Shown: in pieces, positions 62,383 through 64,000 of the stretch
How the letters are laid out: every line of letters begins with the position of its first letter
How positions within the stretch are numbered: the stretch's first letter is position 1
DNA from: Haloplanus ruber
GTDB taxonomy: Archaea; Halobacteriota; Halobacteria; Halobacteriales; Haloferacaceae
Direction of reading: 5' to 3'
NCBI RefSeq assembly: GCF_024494725.1
Contig: NZ_JANHDK010000003.1
Span: 124,001 to 188,000 of the forward strand
DNA: 64,000 nucleotides
Notes under the pieces: model-generated
The model's input: only the letters and a program-made list of their open reading frames with translations
What the model was told of the DNA's origin: nothing
Databases searched by the model: none
Position numbers and translations under genes: made by a program

Positions 62383-63558
62383 TCACGCCCGGCCGAGTTC
62401 GACACCGAATCGGCGGAAGGCGGGAAGCGTCGCCGCCGCGAGCGTGATTTCGAGACCGCCGACAGCCAGGAACGCGGCGCGGTAGCCGTAGGCGTCGGCG
62501 ACGAGGCCGCCGGCGACGATGCCGACGAGGAAGCCGACGCTCCCGGCGATGTTGAAGCCGGCCATGGCGACGCCGCGTCGCTCCGGGTCCGCGAGGTCCG
62601 TCACCAGCGCCAGCGTCGCCGGCGCCATGAACGCCCCGAGAACGCCCACGAGCACCATCCCCGCTTGGGCGGCCCGCAGCCCCGGCACGACGCCGACGAG
62701 AATCACTGCCCCACCGTACAGCGCCGACCCGCCGACGATGGGCAGCGTCCGGCCGATCCGATCCGAAACGACGCCGAAGGGGTACTGCAACAGGGCGAAG
62801 GGGGCGAAAAACAGCGCGAGCGTCAACCCTGTCGCACCCGGACTCAGACCGAAGACGGTGCGGAAATAGAGGGTGCCGACCAGCGAGAAGAACCCGGCGG
62901 TGAGCCGATCAGCGAAGCCGAAACAGTAGGGGAGCGCGAGCCGCGGCGTCCGGCGGAGGCCGGCAAGCGGCGACGCGCGCTCGCGGGCGTCGGGCGCCCG
63001 ATCCACCACGAACGGCACACAGAGCGCCACCAAGACGAAGACGCCGCTCGCCACATACAGGGGAACGAACGGCCCCAGCGCGTAGAGTGCGCCGCCGACG
63101 GGGGCGCCCGTGGCCGTCCCGAGGCCGATAGCGATGCCCGCGGCGCCCATGTTGCGCCCGTGTGATCCTTCCAGGTCCATGAGCATCGTCATCGACAGGG
63201 AGAAGGCGCCGACGACGACTGCCCCTTGGAACGCCCGAAGCGCCAGCACGGCGGCGAAGGTCAGGCCCAGAACGCCGGGTAGGACCGCGAGCAGGGCGTA
63301 GCCGAGGGCGCCGAGCGTGGCGCCCGCGGCCACGAACGGCACTCGACGCCCGGCGGCATCGCTCGCCACGCCCCAGGGCACCGCGAAGACGACGAACGCC
63401 GCAAACTCGACAGCCAGGAACCACATGCTCGCGTCGAGGGCCGTCGTGGCGCCGAGCGCATCGACGAGCGCGTCGATCCCTGGATAGAGGAGGACCTGCG
63501 CGAACAGTGTCGCATAGACGACGCCGGCGAGCGCGACGCGACTGCGGGTCCGGGACAC
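62383..63558 (-). CDS. Major facilitator superfamily transporter
   Basis: A 391-residue membrane protein with about twelve helices. The loop-2 motif GVASDAAGRRVP and its counterpart GVVSDRIGRTLP in the second half are typical of drug/H+ antiporters of the MFS. The substrate is unknown. It is convergent with the surface glycoprotein gene, five bases apart. Confidence 0.9.
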   Translation of the reverse strand: MSRTRSRVALAGVVYATLFAQVLLYPGIDALVDALGATTALDASMWFLAVEFAAFVVFAVPWGVASDAAGRRVPFVAAGATLGALGYALLAVLPGVLGLTFAAVLALRAFQGAVVVGAFSLSMTMLMDLEGSHGRNMGAAGIAIGLGTATGAPVGGALYALGPFVPLYVASGVFVLVALCVPFVVDRAPDARERASPLAGLRRTPRLALPYCFGFADRLTAGFFSLVGTLYFRTVFGLSPGATGLTLALFFAPFALLQYPFGVVSDRIGRTLPIVGGSALYGGAVILVGVVPGLRAAQAGMVLVGVLGAFMAPATLALVTDLADPERRGVAMAGFNIAGSVGFLVGIVAGGLVADAYGYRAAFLAVGGLEITLAAATLPAFRRFGVELGRA

Positions 63559-63760
63559 GACTCTCCGTCGTCGAAACGCAGGCGCCCACCGTCTACTGTC
63601 TTTCGGGACGGCGAGTTGTGACGAACTCTAGACGGAGTTCAGTCGGAGCTTGAAAAACCCATTACCCGGTGGCACACCTCGATTCGGGTATGCGTCCACC
63701 GACTCGCCCCGACACGTCCGGTCGCGCGCCGAACCACTGTCCCCGCCCGAGGAGGCTGCC

Positions 63761-64000
63761 ATGATCCCCGCCGCGTGGCGGGCCCGCCTGGCCGCCGCCA
63801 CCGTCGCGCTGACGGGTGGAATCGCCGCCGTCGCCGGGTCGTACGCCGTCGTCGGCGGCACGCCGACCTTCGTCGCGGCACCGGTCGCCAACCTGACCAA
63901 CACGCTCGCGCCCGCCGCTCTCGTCACGTTCGCCATCACCGTCCTCGGTGATCTGGGGAGCAAACTGGCCTACGCGTCGGGGCTGGCGGCGACGGCCGCC
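63761..64000 (+). CDS. Membrane protein, N-terminal part (cut by the right edge)
   Basis: An open frame of 80 codons that runs past the window edge. It begins MIPAAWRARLAAATVALTGG with a GGAGG ribosome-binding site just upstream. Two hydrophobic segments (about 12-32 and 45-62) are visible, and GSYAVVGGTPTFVAAPVAN lies between them. It may be the membrane-anchored N-terminus of a molybdopterin oxidoreductase of the haloarchaeal sulfite-oxidase type, but this is a weak resemblance. The 202-base gap before it holds no other convincing gene. Confidence 0.65.
   Translation, partial: MIPAAWRARLAAATVALTGGIAAVAGSYAVVGGTPTFVAAPVANLTNTLAPAALVTFAITVLGDLGSKLAYASGLAATAA

Noticed and set aside
63690-63764. 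24-residue Arg/Pro-rich open frame ending in an ATGA overlap with the edge gene
   Set aside because: The overlap is suggestive, but the peptide has no recognisable feature and the GGAGG inside it serves the downstream gene.

Overview
The window is chromosomal DNA from a halophilic archaeon (class Halobacteria). The evidence is high GC, very acidic proteins, short or absent leaders with TATA boxes about 25-30 bases before start codons, ribosomal protein S6e, halocyanin, an F420-type (LLM-family) oxidoreductase, a PGF-CTERM surface protein and many small haloarchaea-restricted proteins. Coding density is about 90 percent. No insertion sequence, phage, integrase or CRISPR array is visible. After annotation no stretch longer than about 250 bases lacks a gene; the longest gap (54260-54506) shows nothing recognisable.

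Layout. 1-8.6 kb: a truncated unknown gene, two small membrane proteins, a COG2108 radical SAM gene whose 3' end is followed by degenerate copies of itself, a nicotinamidase-like hydrolase, the nickel sensor NikR, a two-domain halocyanin with broken copper sites, AlaX, a Cys-rich unknown, a methyltransferase and a beta-CASP nuclease. 8.66-18.94 kb: one tight co-directional run of eleven genes encoding a Tat-exported, membrane-bound [NiFe]-hydrogenase (small subunit, large subunit, cytochrome b), its maturation protease, an undescribed 58-residue zinc-finger-like protein and HypC, D, E, A, B and F. This is the standout system of the window: structural genes, electron outlet and cofactor assembly in one unit, with NikR 4.4 kb upstream.

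18.98-36.4 kb: housekeeping and hypothetical genes, including a winged-helix regulator, a metzincin-type lipoprotein protease, a Zn/Cd-type P-ATPase, S6e, mannonate dehydratase, a DHH phosphoesterase, three universal stress proteins, dihydroorotase, lipoate ligase, an M23-fold protein, tRNA-Lys and a dUTPase/dCTP deaminase. 36.6-46.1 kb: aconitase copy 1, then a catabolic-looking block with a complete CUT1-type sugar ABC transporter, an SDR dehydrogenase, an LLM oxidoreductase and a cyclase-type hydrolase.

46.1-56.1 kb: RimI, a run of small conserved proteins, a NUDIX hydrolase, a CARDB-like exported protein with a MacB-type ABC exporter, aconitase copy 2 and a thiamine-diphosphate enzyme. 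56.3-64 kb: a D-2-hydroxyacid dehydrogenase, a MATE exporter, an FAD oxidase, a PGF-CTERM surface glycoprotein, an MFS transporter and the start of a membrane protein cut by the right edge.
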